A DNA stretch of 6,742 nucleotides, from NCBI GenBank assembly GCA_036516995.1, contig DATDYW010000002.1, positions 1 to 6,742 of the forward strand, read 5' to 3'. The notes beneath the pieces were generated by a model. It was given only the letters and a program-made list of their open reading frames with translations, was not told the DNA's origin and ran no database searches. Origin of the DNA: DATDYW01 sp036516995 (GTDB taxonomy: Bacteria; Patescibacteriota; Minisyncoccia; Phycocordibacterales; JAACPR01). Made by a program: the position numbers and the translations under genes. Of this stretch, positions 1-5,057 are shown piece by piece. How positions within the stretch are numbered: the first letter of the stretch is position 1; every line of letters begins with the position of its first letter.

Positions 1-147
1 TTCGTGAAGCCCGAGAACATCGACGATGTCGCCGCCTACGAGCTAGCCAAGAAGGTGGCCAGAAAAATCGAGGCCGAGCTGCGCTACCCCGGCGAAATCA
101 AGGTCGCCGTCATCCGGGAGAGCCGGGTCATCGAGTACGCCCGCTAG
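1..147 (+). CDS. rny: Ribonuclease Y, C-terminal end (partial)
   Basis: The open frame enters from the left edge and ends at TAG 145-147, giving the last 48 residues. It contains the typical RNase Y tail: a helix with DDVAAYELAKKVARKIEAEL, then YPGEIKVAVIRESRVIEYAR just before the stop. In the family this segment follows the HD-domain phosphodiesterase core. RNase Y is a membrane-anchored endoribonuclease that starts mRNA decay. The coiled-coil, KH and HD parts lie outside the window, so catalytic residues cannot be checked. The next gene on the same strand is HU, 278 bases away, and a 17-bp hairpin lies just after the stop. Recognition rests on the tail motif only, but that motif is distinctive. 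Confidence 0.87.
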   Translation, partial: FVKPENIDDVAAYELAKKVARKIEAELRYPGEIKVAVIRESRVIEYAR

Positions 148-159
148 CTGCCCGCACCT

Positions 160-196
160 GCACCGGTTCGACCGGTGGCACCGGTCGAACCGGTGC
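160..196 (+). terminator. Perfect 17-bp hairpin after rny
   Basis: Arms 160-176 and 180-196 are exact reverse complements with a 3-base loop (177-179). It starts 13 bases after the rny stop. The run of T after it is poor (AGATTTGG), so intrinsic termination is plausible but not ideal. It is built from four ACCGGT copies at 162, 171, 180 and 189, exactly 9 bases apart, so each arm can also fold on itself (ACCGGT-TCG-ACCGGT). It could instead act as an mRNA 3'-end stabiliser. Confidence 0.5.
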
Positions 197-282
197 AGAT
201 TTGGAGGTTACTATTGAAAAATAAAGCTTTTCTGACCATCTGTGGGTAGGTTGCGTAGCGGCTTTTAAGGTAGAATGCCGCC

Positions 283-321
283 CGCGGCGCGGGGAAACTG
301 ATCTGTCCCTTCCCCGCCGCG
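283..321 (+). other. GC-rich bulged hairpin between rny and HU
   Basis: Bases 283-295 can pair with 311-321, with a two-base bulge at 288-289 and a loop of about 15 bases. It lies upstream of the better HU promoter (333-361), so it would be in the HU leader only if an upstream promoter is used. A second TAGAAT at 271-276 has only weak -35 support. No function is evident. Confidence 0.3.
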
Positions 322-332
322 AGGACGACCGG

Positions 333-361
333 TTGCGCTGGAGAGTCGGAGAGCCTAGAAT
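333..361 (+). promoter_or_regulatory. Candidate promoter of the HU gene
   Basis: TTGCGC (333-338), a 17-base spacer and TAGAAT (356-361) fit a sigma-70-type promoter. Transcription would begin near 368, leaving a leader of about 58 bases. That leader has no clear Shine-Dalgarno sequence, but a small hairpin (GCGCC 404-408 with GGCGC 414-418) ends seven bases before the ATG. Confidence 0.45.
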
Positions 362-425
362 CCCCTTGTCCGCCAAGCCCGCTTTTAGAAACGAACGATC
401 GTCGCGCCGACACGGCGCACACCAT

Positions 426-698
426 ATGAACAAGCAGTCCATTGTCGAGAAGGTCAACGGCGTGCTCGGCACCACCAAGGTTCAGGCCGAGCAGGTCGTC
501 GACACCGTTTTCGGTACCATCACCGACGCTCTCAAGAGCGGCGAGGAGGTCTCGGTTGCCGGCTTCGGCATTTTCCTCGTCAAGAAGCGCGCGGCTCGCA
601 CCGCCCGCAACCCCAAGACCGGCGCCGCCGTCCAGGTGGCAGCCTGCAAGGTCCCGAAGTTCAAGGCCGCCAAGGCCCTGAAGGAGGCGGTCAAGTAA
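426..698 (+). CDS. hup: HU-family DNA-binding protein
   Basis: Ninety residues, the normal HU length. The N-terminal helical dimerisation part (MNKQSIVEKV..., residues 1-40) is followed by the family signature GFGIF (about 46-50), then an arm with R-x-A-R-N-P-K-T-G (about 57-66) and the C-terminal PKFKAAKALKEAVK. The proline in RNPKTG is the residue that intercalates into DNA in HU/IHF proteins. HU is a histone-like dimer that bends and compacts the chromosome. I chose ATG 426 because it begins exactly at the canonical HU N-terminus. Upstream in-frame residues are unlike the family. No good Shine-Dalgarno sequence precedes it. A strong terminator follows 12 bases after the stop, so it is probably monocistronic. 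Confidence 0.96.
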   Translation: MNKQSIVEKVNGVLGTTKVQAEQVVDTVFGTITDALKSGEEVSVAGFGIFLVKKRAARTARNPKTGAAVQVAACKVPKFKAAKALKEAVK

Positions 699-710
699 CG
701 ACTGCCTCGG

Positions 711-744
711 AGAGAAAAACCCCGCGGGTGCGGGGTTTTTCTCT
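711..744. terminator. Bidirectional terminator after HU
   Basis: Arms 711-725 and 730-744 are perfect 15-bp complements with loop GGGT. A GC-rich core is flanked by five A on the left and five T on the right, so it can end transcription in both directions. It ends the HU transcript and shields the RNA unit that follows. Confidence 0.92.
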
Positions 745-794
745 TGGGAGACATCGATCGCGGGCGCCATTACGAAGAGATTTTCTTTCCGCTC

Positions 795-811
795 AGCGAT
801 CGCCCCAGTAA
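795..811 (+). repeat. Leader motif of RNA unit 1
   Basis: AGCGATCGCCCCAGTAA is found here and again, identical, at 6456-6472. It lies 48 bases before the first base of the structured RNA core. Its CCCCA (803-807) can pair with TGGGG (820-824), and a similar pairing is possible in copy 2. After it, both copies have an A-rich tract ending in TAAAGA (847-852 here), a possible -10 element for the RNA. Whether the motif is promoter, transcribed leader or recombination site cannot be told. Confidence 0.6.
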
Positions 812-859
812 AGCGAGATTGGGGTGAGGCGCGAATAAAGAAAATGTAAAGAACCGAGT

Positions 860-1032
860 GTGCGGGTGAGGAGATTCGACGTCACGAGTCACTAAGCGTC
901 CTGGCGGCTGAGCCGCCATTCCGCTAAGTGCTCGCGACCCCGCCTCGCGCCTGCTCTTCGCCAGGAAGCTCGTCGCAGGCCTCCGCTTCGCTCCGGCGCG
1001 CTGCGGCTCGGTTCGAATCCGCTCACCCGCAC
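860..1032 (+). ncRNA. Unrecognised three-way-junction RNA, copy 1
   Basis: The sequence folds into three helices around a junction. P1, the closing stem, pairs 860-879 with 1013-1032: 11 bp, two mismatches, then 7 bp. P2 pairs CGAG-U-CAC (885-892) with GUG-CUCG (928-934). It carries an inner UA/AA loop and a GGCGGC-UGA-GCCGCC cap (903-917). P3 pairs CCGC (940-943) with GCGG (1003-1006) and GCGCC (947-951) with GGCGC (995-999). The blocks at 881-896, 924-951 and 995-1007 recur almost unchanged in copy 2, while the caps differ. A terminator begins 12 bases after P1, which sets the plus strand as the coding strand. No convincing reading frame lies inside. The GAUUCGAC box resembles tmRNA, but the length of about 170 bases and the lack of a tag frame argue against that. 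Confidence 0.6.
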
Positions 1033-1104
1033 AGCCTTCAATTTAAAAATCCCCGCGGCGGGGATTTTTAGCAATTGGCTGTGCGGGTGAGCGGATTCGA
1101 ACCG
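1009..1104. repeat. 28-bp perfect inverted repeat of a tRNA 3' end
   Basis: Bases 1009-1036 are the exact reverse complement of 1077-1104, with the shared terminator in between. The right arm is the T-loop, acceptor strand and trailer of tRNA-Gly. The left arm is the 3' strand of the RNA P1 stem. A degraded direct copy (18 of 20 bases) of 1081-1100 also forms the 5' strand of P1 at 860-879. Confidence 0.9.
1044..1070. terminator. Shared terminator between RNA unit 1 and tRNA-Gly
   Basis: Eleven-bp stem (1044-1054 with 1060-1070), loop GCGGC, with A5 and T5 tracts on either side. It serves the RNA on the plus strand and tRNA-Gly on the minus strand. A close relative of this terminator sits in the same place after copy 2 (6698-6724). 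Confidence 0.88.
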
Positions 1105-1153
1105 CTATCTCCTGCTTGGAAGGCAGACGTCCTAGCCGTTGGACGACACCCGC
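1082..1153 (-). tRNA. tRNA-Gly (anticodon TCC)
   Basis: Read on the minus strand, this forms a complete cloverleaf. The acceptor is GCGGGTG/CACCCGC (7 bp). T8 is followed by a D-arm GTCC/GGAC. The anticodon loop is CTTCCAA, giving anticodon TCC. The T-arm is AGCGG-TTCGAAT-CCGCT, and the discriminator base is A. The variable loop is short (4 bases). The CCA is not encoded: CAG follows the discriminator, so a CCA-adding enzyme must complete it. Its 3' end is duplicated in inverted orientation in the facing RNA unit. Confidence 0.96.
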
Positions 1154-1163
1154 GACGCGCTCA

Positions 1164-1172
1164 ACGCTACCA
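1164..1172 (-). promoter_or_regulatory. Candidate extended -10 of tRNA-Gly
   Basis: On the minus strand TG-G-TAGCGT ends ten bases before the tRNA 5' end, a good distance for a short precursor leader. No convincing -35 hexamer is seen. The same TAGCGT hexamer precedes the protease gene on the other strand (1317-1322). Confidence 0.4.
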
Positions 1173-1218
1173 CCTCGCGACGCCTCCCCGCCACGAACCC
1201 GGAAACAGAGCCTCGCTC

Positions 1219-1309
1219 TGCGCCAAGCCAGACTCGGCAGCCTTCTCGTCCAATCCGCCCCTGTTTCTCGGTGCGCCAAGCCAGACTCGGCGCCGAGTCT
1301 GGCTTGGCG
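1219..1309. repeat. Direct repeat plus perfect 36-base palindrome
   Basis: A 20-base sequence beginning TGCGCCAAGCCAGACTCGG occurs at 1219-1238 and again at 1272-1291. From 1274 to 1309 the second copy and its inverse form an uninterrupted 18+18 palindrome. A small hairpin (CAGAG 1206-1210 with CTCTG 1216-1220) precedes the first copy, and AAACAG 1203-1208 can pair with CTGTTT 1261-1266. The palindrome ends five bases before the candidate -10 region of the protease, so it could be an operator, a terminator without a T-tract, or a decayed mobile-element end. Confidence 0.85.
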
Positions 1310-1313
1310 TTCG

Positions 1314-1322
1314 TGCTAGCGT
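1314..1322 (+). promoter_or_regulatory. Candidate extended -10 of the protease gene
   Basis: TG-C-TAGCGT ends exactly six bases before the GTG start at 1329, so the predicted transcript would begin at the start codon. No -35 hexamer is recognisable. The region where it would lie is inside the palindrome 1274-1309. Confidence 0.35.
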
Positions 1323-1328
1323 AATCTC

Positions 1329-2567
1329 GTGCCACTATTTATTCGCATCGTATTTCAGGCCCTGCTTCGGGTGATCGTCGTGGCCGGCGTGGCGCTCACC
1401 GGCTGGCTCGGCATCAGCACCGACCTCTCCCCGGCCGCGCAGGAGTCAGCGGAAGACCGCCGGGCCGCCGACGAGAGCCACATCGACCGCGTCTCCGACC
1501 GCATGGCCGAGGCGGGCTTCCGCGAGGTGCCCGGCCAGGTGCCGCCCGCAGCCCCAGCCGCAACCGTGCCCGATCTCGCCGGACCAAAAATTCTCCCCAC
1601 GGCGCCAGCCGTCGTCGCGCCCGCCCCCGGGTCAGCGCCGCCGCCCGCCGCGCCGACTCCCGCCAAGAGCAAAAACGAGAAGGTGCTCGCGGGCGAGACC
1701 ATTCCCCACGTCATCGCTCCCGACGTCGACGACGCAGACGTCGAACCGGCGGAGCCGGACGAGCCCGACGACGCCGCGCTCGCGCGAAAAACCACTGTCA
1801 ACGTCGTCTGCCTGCGACCGGTTCGGGGCGGCACGTCGGTCTCGTCGGGCTCCGGCGTGGTGATTTCGGCCCGCGGACTGGTGGCGACCAACGCCCACGT
1901 TGCCCGCTTCTTCCTGCTCAGTGAAAACGACGTGTCCTGCTCCGTCACCCACCCCTCGATGCCGGCGCTCGGCCACGCCGCGACGCTCGTCTACATCTCT
2001 CCTGACTGGGTGCGCGAGAACGCCGACGCTCCCGGCGGCGCCCGCGCCTCCGGCACCGGCGAGGAGGACTACGCCTTCGTATCCATCGAGCCGTCCGTCT
2101 TCACCCCAGAAGTTTTTGACTACGCGCCGGTGGACGCCCGCGATGGGGTGGTGCGAGAAGGCGACGAGGTGGCCATCGCCGGCTACCCCGGCGCGCCGCG
2201 CTCGCTCCTCGACTTCGGCGCCCGCCTCCGCTTCCAGGTCGATCGGGTAGACATTGTCGATGTCTTCTCGTTCGGCGGTGGCGCGCCGGACATTCTGCTC
2301 ACGACCGAGACGCCCGTTGCCGCCGAGGGCGCCTCGGGTGGCGGGCTGTTCAAAAACGGGAAGCTCGTCGGCCTCATCGCCACCACTATCCGCGGCCGCC
2401 GCGGTGAGTCCGCCTCGGCGCTCGCCCTCTCCTACATCAACCGCGACCTGCGGCGCGACGCCCGCACCACGATTGACGAGCTCGCCGAGGGCGACCCCCT
2501 GGAAGCAGCCTCGTCTTTTGCCTCCGAGAACGCCGCCCTCCGCCGCCTCCTCGAATCCGCCCTCTAA
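1329..2567 (+). CDS. Membrane-anchored trypsin-like serine protease
   Basis: 412 residues. A hydrophobic segment at about 4-28, after one early arginine, looks like a signal anchor that would place the rest outside the cell. Residues about 35-155 form a low-complexity linker, rich in Ala/Pro, then Asp/Glu. The protease domain (about 157-375) shows the chymotrypsin-fold triad: His190 in VATNAHVA, Asp247 in GEEDYAFV, and Ser336 in GASGGG. Cys161 and Cys204 could form a disulphide. No PDZ domain follows, unlike DegP/HtrA. Instead the protein ends in a short helical tail (about 380-412). The GTG start keeps the membrane segment. The next in-frame ATG (1503) would delete it. No Shine-Dalgarno sequence is present. 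The substrate is unknown. Surface protein turnover or protein processing would fit. Catalytic identity is clear, the specific family is not. Confidence 0.87.
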   Translation: MPLFIRIVFQALLRVIVVAGVALTGWLGISTDLSPAAQESAEDRRAADESHIDRVSDRMAEAGFREVPGQVPPAAPAATVPDLAGPKILPTAPAVVAPAPGSAPPPAAPTPAKSKNEKVLAGETIPHVIAPDVDDADVEPAEPDEPDDAALARKTTVNVVCLRPVRGGTSVSSGSGVVISARGLVATNAHVARFFLLSENDVSCSVTHPSMPALGHAATLVYISPDWVRENADAPGGARASGTGEEDYAFVSIEPSVFTPEVFDYAPVDARDGVVREGDEVAIAGYPGAPRSLLDFGARLRFQVDRVDIVDVFSFGGGAPDILLTTETPVAAEGASGGGLFKNGKLVGLIATTIRGRRGESASALALSYINRDLRRDARTTIDELAEGDPLEAASSFASENAALRRLLESAL

Positions 2568-2571
2568 ACCC

Positions 2572-2618
2572 CGAGTTGAACTCGCGCCCGAGTTCGACTC
2601 TCTCGCGAGTTCAACTCG
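2572..2618. repeat. 15-bp inverted repeat after the protease
   Basis: Arms 2572-2586 and 2604-2618 are perfect complements with a 17-base loop. The loop holds a third unit of the same kind (CGAGTTCGACTC). No T-tract follows, so this is probably not a terminator alone. Each arm contains the near-palindrome CGAGTTSAACTCG. Confidence 0.85.
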
Positions 2619-2657
2619 TAGCCCTATCCTGGCCTTAATTTTCGAGAAGCCGCCCGG

Positions 2658-2697
2658 ACGAGTCCGACTCGTGCACGAGTCGGACTCGTTTTCTTTA
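2658..2697 (+). terminator. Terminator of the protease gene
   Basis: Arms 2658-2672 and 2675-2689 are perfect 15-bp complements, together a 32-base palindrome, followed on the plus strand by CGTTTTCTTT. The arms again have the CGAGT-nnn-ACTCG form. The T-tract overlaps the stop codon of the converging RNHCP gene (2695-2697), so the hairpin separates two convergent genes. Confidence 0.8.
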
Positions 2698-2994
2698 GGC
2701 TCCCCCGGCCACCGCCAGAACTGCCTCGTCGGAGTCGTTGGGCGCGCGACCGCAGCGTCGCACCGCGTCGCACCGCTGGCAGCGGTGCACAATGACTGCC
2801 GCACCGCCTTTCCCCGCCTCAATCGCGACCGCCGGCATCAGCCCGCCGCACTTCGATGCCCTATCGCCTGGCCCTTTATCATCAACATGCTTCGAGGTCA
2901 GGCACCTCGGGCAGTGGTTGGTGTAGCCGCCGCCCGAGACGGCCGCGCCGCATTTCTCGCAGACAAAATCTTCAACAACGCGACGAAATACCAT
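2695..2994 (-). CDS. RNHCP-domain zinc-ribbon protein
   Basis: 99 residues. The family signature is visible: CEKCG (12-16), YTNHCPRCLTSKHVD (24-38), GDRASKCGGLMPAVAIE (43-59) and HRCQRCDAVRRC (70-81). Paired cysteines at 12/15, 28/31 and 72/75, plus C49 and C81, suggest one or two bound zinc ions. The name-giving motif RNHCP reads TNHCP here, a common kind of variant. The biochemical role of this domain family is not established. A nucleic-acid or translation-related role is only a guess from the ribbon fold. The gene lies downstream of the 314-residue protein but behind its terminator, so it probably has its own start signal. ATG 2994 fits the family N-terminus. Confidence 0.9.
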   Translation of the reverse strand: MVFRRVVEDFVCEKCGAAVSGGGYTNHCPRCLTSKHVDDKGPGDRASKCGGLMPAVAIEAGKGGAAVIVHRCQRCDAVRRCGRAPNDSDEAVLAVAGGA

Positions 2995-3000
2995 ACTCCA

Positions 3001-3006
3001 ACCCTA
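3001..3006 (-). promoter_or_regulatory. Possible -10 of the RNHCP gene
   Basis: On the minus strand TAGGGT ends six bases before ATG 2994, the same geometry as at three other genes here. There is no TG extension and no -35, so the call rests on spacing. A purine-rich AGGG...GGAG stretch between the two could alternatively be a weak ribosome site. Confidence 0.28.
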
Positions 3007-3019
3007 CCGCGCCTCGCCG

Positions 3020-3060
3020 AAAAAAGAAAAACCGGGGCGCTCGCTGGTGAGCGCCCCGGT
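3020..3060 (-). terminator. Terminator of the 314-residue protein gene
   Basis: Perfect 12-bp stem (3031-3042 with 3049-3060), six-base loop, followed on the minus strand by TTTTCTTTTTT (3020-3030). It begins 17 bases after the stop at 3078. Confidence 0.93.
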
Positions 3061-3077
3061 GTGGGTGGTCCGGACAC

Positions 3078-4022
3078 TTACTTCTTGGCGGTCTTGAAGG
3101 CCGCCTCCAGACCGACCATCGGCTCCTGCACCGGCGGCGGCACGTGCACGCCGTCCTGGAAGAGCCGATGTTCGCGGCGCTCCGCGTGCCTGCCGCGCGG
3201 CCCGACGGGCTGGCCGTAGTTCGGCAGCGGCTGGTTCGCGGGCTGCCGCGGCTGCGGCCGCTGGTCGCGGCCACGCCCGTGGCGGTCGTCGCGGCGACGG
3301 TCACCCTGGCGGCCCTGCGGCGGGCGCGACTGGTCGCGCCTCTCCGGCTGCTTCACCTCATCGGCGTAGAGCTTCGGGTCGCAGAACGGCATCCCCACAA
3401 GCTTCTCCACGCTCTCGGTCGAGAGGCAGAGAACCGACCCCTCCCACGCCACGAGCGCCAGCTGGCGGTCCGCTGGCGTCTTGAGGTGAAGGAACGACAC
3501 CGAGATAGTGTCGTTGCCCGATGGCAGGTTGTTGAACGCGTGGACGAAGCCCCACGTCGTCATTAACAACTTCAGCACCGCCCCGTTGTTCTCGGCGTTG
3601 ATGGTCTGCTCCGCCTCCGGCTTCTCGTAGCCGGGAGCGCCGATGTGCGACTTGCGCACGTAGCGGACCAGCACGACGTGCTTCGGGGTCCGGTTCTTCT
3701 CGCCGGCCGCCGGTTCACGGGCGGTGTGCTCGACCTTGTCGAGGTCGAACCCCTCGTTGTCGAGGGTGATGTGTAGCATCTCGGGGGTAACCGACTGGAT
3801 GTTTTTCATCCACTGGCTACCCGTGTAGCCTTGGGGATTGCGCTCCTTCTGCTGCGCCGCCTCGATGCGCCGACGCTCGGCCAGCGCGTCGAGCTGCTCT
3901 TTCGTGCGGACGAGAAGCGGAATGCCCTTCGGCACCCGGGTTTCGTTCGTGAACTCGAACTTGAGCAACACGAAGTTCACGCCCTCGAGCGAGGTCTGAA
4001 TATTGTATTTTTTCGGATTCAT
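3078..4022 (-). CDS. Unrecognised 314-residue protein with a charged, R/Q/P-rich tail
   Basis: I do not recognise this protein. Residues about 1-225 look globular, with alternating strand-like stretches (NFVLLKFEF, HVVLVRYVRK, DTISVSFLHL, LALVAWEGSVLCLS) and a charged helix at about 40-60. Residues about 226-284 are disordered-looking and rich in Arg, Gln, Pro and Asp. A short C-terminal helix (GLEAAFKTAKK) ends the chain. There is no signal peptide or membrane segment, so it is probably cytoplasmic. The basic tail suggests RNA or DNA binding, which is inference. ATG 4022 is chosen because the promoter at 4070-4098 overlaps the only upstream alternative (GTG 4079). The leader is about 40 bases with no clear Shine-Dalgarno. 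A strong terminator follows, so it is a single-gene unit. Confidence 0.8.
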   Translation of the reverse strand: MNPKKYNIQTSLEGVNFVLLKFEFTNETRVPKGIPLLVRTKEQLDALAERRRIEAAQQKERNPQGYTGSQWMKNIQSVTPEMLHITLDNEGFDLDKVEHTAREPAAGEKNRTPKHVVLVRYVRKSHIGAPGYEKPEAEQTINAENNGAVLKLLMTTWGFVHAFNNLPSGNDTISVSFLHLKTPADRQLALVAWEGSVLCLSTESVEKLVGMPFCDPKLYADEVKQPERRDQSRPPQGRQGDRRRDDRHGRGRDQRPQPRQPANQPLPNYGQPVGPRGRHAERREHRLFQDGVHVPPPVQEPMVGLEAAFKTAKK

Positions 4023-4069
4023 ATTTATATTCTTTTTGAGGTTGGTTGAAATTGACCTTATTAGGGGAT

Positions 4070-4098
4070 ATTTTAGCACAAAAAAGAAGACCGGTCAA
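4070..4098 (-). promoter_or_regulatory. Consensus promoter of the 314-residue protein gene
   Basis: On the minus strand: TTGACC (4093-4098), 17-base spacer, TAAAAT (4070-4075), with a TG-C extension just before the -10. This is the best promoter in the window. Transcription would start near 4063. Confidence 0.82.
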
Positions 4099-4134
4099 CT
4101 GCCAGCCCGTCCATACCCGCCAGCCGAAAAACCC

Positions 4135-5013
4135 TTACAACGCGGCCTTTGCCATCGCCTCCGCCGCCTCGCGGCTGTTAGCTTTTGCCACGAACCGATT
4201 GGAGTGCACGAACTCCGCGCCCTTGATACCCGTGGCGCGCTCGAGTGCCTCGCCCGACAGCCCGCCCCAGCGGTCCGGAAACTTTTTGCGCAGCCTTTTA
4301 TCCTGCGGCTGAATTGGCACGCAGGAAATAATCCACTCGTCGGGCTTGCCCGAGGCGGTGCCGGGAAAAATCACGTACACCGGCTCCTTCTTGCGCGCCA
4401 GGACCGAGCGCCAGGCGTACGGTCGATCGAACACGATGATGCGCTTGTCGGCGGTGTCGTGGTAGACACGCTTGACCACGTCGATGTCTTCAAAAAATTG
4501 CCGCGCCTTATCAATTTCCTTCTGCAGAATGTGCCGTGCGAACGGAAGGAGGTTTCGGAACGCCTCGTCCACCGATCCGTCCTCGGGGCGCGACGGTGTC
4601 AGCGCGTTGAGCACATTATCGAACAGGTACGGCGACACTCCGCGAATTTTTACATCGTACAGCGGCACGCCGGTATCTGCCGCGTCGATTGGCTGCACCA
4701 TTTTTTTATCAACAACATCCGCGACCTGCGGATCGCCGGCGCACGCCTCTGCGCCGTAGCGCTTCCACACCAATCCGAAACTCGCGTACGGAATTCCATT
4801 TTGCCTAACGCCCGCGCCGCCCTGCTGGTGGTGATCGAATCGTTTTTTGTCTGGGTCGTAGACGCTGCCAACATCCACGACGAAGTCCGCGGCGGCAAAT
4901 TCTTTTGGATCGCGCGTTCTGATTATTTCCCCTTCCCCAAACAGGAGCTGCAGCGTGGCTACCGCAAACAGCTCATCCTGGTGGAAGGAGCCGGAGTGGG
5001 TGAGGATTTTCAC
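4135..5013 (-). CDS. MYG1/UPF0160-family metal-dependent protein
   Basis: 292 residues, close to the usual bacterial length of the family. Motifs in order: THSGSFHQDE (5-14) with His11 and Asp13, VVDVGS (45-50), the FDHHQ (59-63) of DHH-type phosphoesterases, PIDAADTG (108-115), and the C-terminal FPDRWGGLSGEALE...TGIKGAEFVHSNRFVAKA (245-278). The eukaryotic homologue MYG1 acts as a 3'-5' RNA exonuclease. The bacterial role is unclear. The His/Asp residues would bind a divalent metal. The start is GTG 5013, directly before the KILTHSGSF typical of the family. No Shine-Dalgarno is present, and a -10-like hexamer sits six bases upstream. It is divergent from the TrpR-like gene, sharing a 79-base region. 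No terminator is visible after it. Confidence 0.9.
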   Translation of the reverse strand: MKILTHSGSFHQDELFAVATLQLLFGEGEIIRTRDPKEFAAADFVVDVGSVYDPDKKRFDHHQQGGAGVRQNGIPYASFGLVWKRYGAEACAGDPQVADVVDKKMVQPIDAADTGVPLYDVKIRGVSPYLFDNVLNALTPSRPEDGSVDEAFRNLLPFARHILQKEIDKARQFFEDIDVVKRVYHDTADKRIIVFDRPYAWRSVLARKKEPVYVIFPGTASGKPDEWIISCVPIQPQDKRLRKKFPDRWGGLSGEALERATGIKGAEFVHSNRFVAKANSREAAEAMAKAAL

Positions 5014-5019
5014 ATTAAA

Positions 5020-5049
5020 AGCGTAGCACAGTGGAATTTGTTCTGTTTA
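5020..5049 (-). promoter_or_regulatory. Candidate promoter of the MYG1-family gene
   Basis: On the minus strand TG-C-TACGCT (5020-5028) ends six bases before the GTG start, predicting a leaderless mRNA. A weak -35, TAAACA (5044-5049), lies 18 bases upstream. Confidence 0.42.
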
Positions 5050-5057
5050 CTACTTGC

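Noticed and set aside
251..276. Second HU promoter, TTGCGT and TAGAAT
   Set aside because: The spacer is only 14 bases. The pair at 333-361 has the proper 17.
797..804. GCGATCGC as a genome-wide iterated palindrome of the cyanobacterial HIP1 type
   Set aside because: It occurs only inside the two leader motifs in this window, and nothing else suggests a cyanobacterium.
890..930. Integron attC site, because of the CACTAAG...CTAAGTG arrangement
   Set aside because: The core-site sequences of attC (GTTRRRY type) are missing and there is no cassette array or integrase.
860..1036. tmRNA (ssrA), suggested by GAUUCGAC near the 5' end and GGUUCGAAUCC near the 3' end
   Set aside because: The unit is only about 170 bases, has no tag reading frame ending in an Ala-Ala-like tail, occurs twice with different ends, and its T-stem is broken (CTCGG against CCGCT). 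The two boxes pair with each other as part of P1.
860..1080. T-box riboswitch, because of the tRNA link
   Set aside because: No specifier stem or T-box sequence is seen, and no biosynthetic or synthetase gene follows in the same orientation. The complement to tRNA is a copy of the tRNA tail, not an anticodon/acceptor reader.
1219..1309. CRISPR array
   Set aside because: Only two direct copies with a 33-base gap, plus an inverted copy; no further repeats and no cas genes.
1632..2822. Long open frame on the minus strand opposite the protease
   Set aside because: It is the antisense shadow of GC-rich codons. It has no domain signature, while the plus strand has a clear catalytic triad.
2254..3219. 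Long plus-strand frame spanning the protease end and the RNHCP gene
   Set aside because: It crosses a terminator and two real genes, has low-complexity Ser/Arg/Pro sequence, and has no start signal.
4023..4079. GTG at 4079 as start of the 314-residue protein
   Set aside because: It lies beside the -10 hexamer of the promoter, upstream of the expected transcription start, so it cannot be in the mRNA from that promoter.
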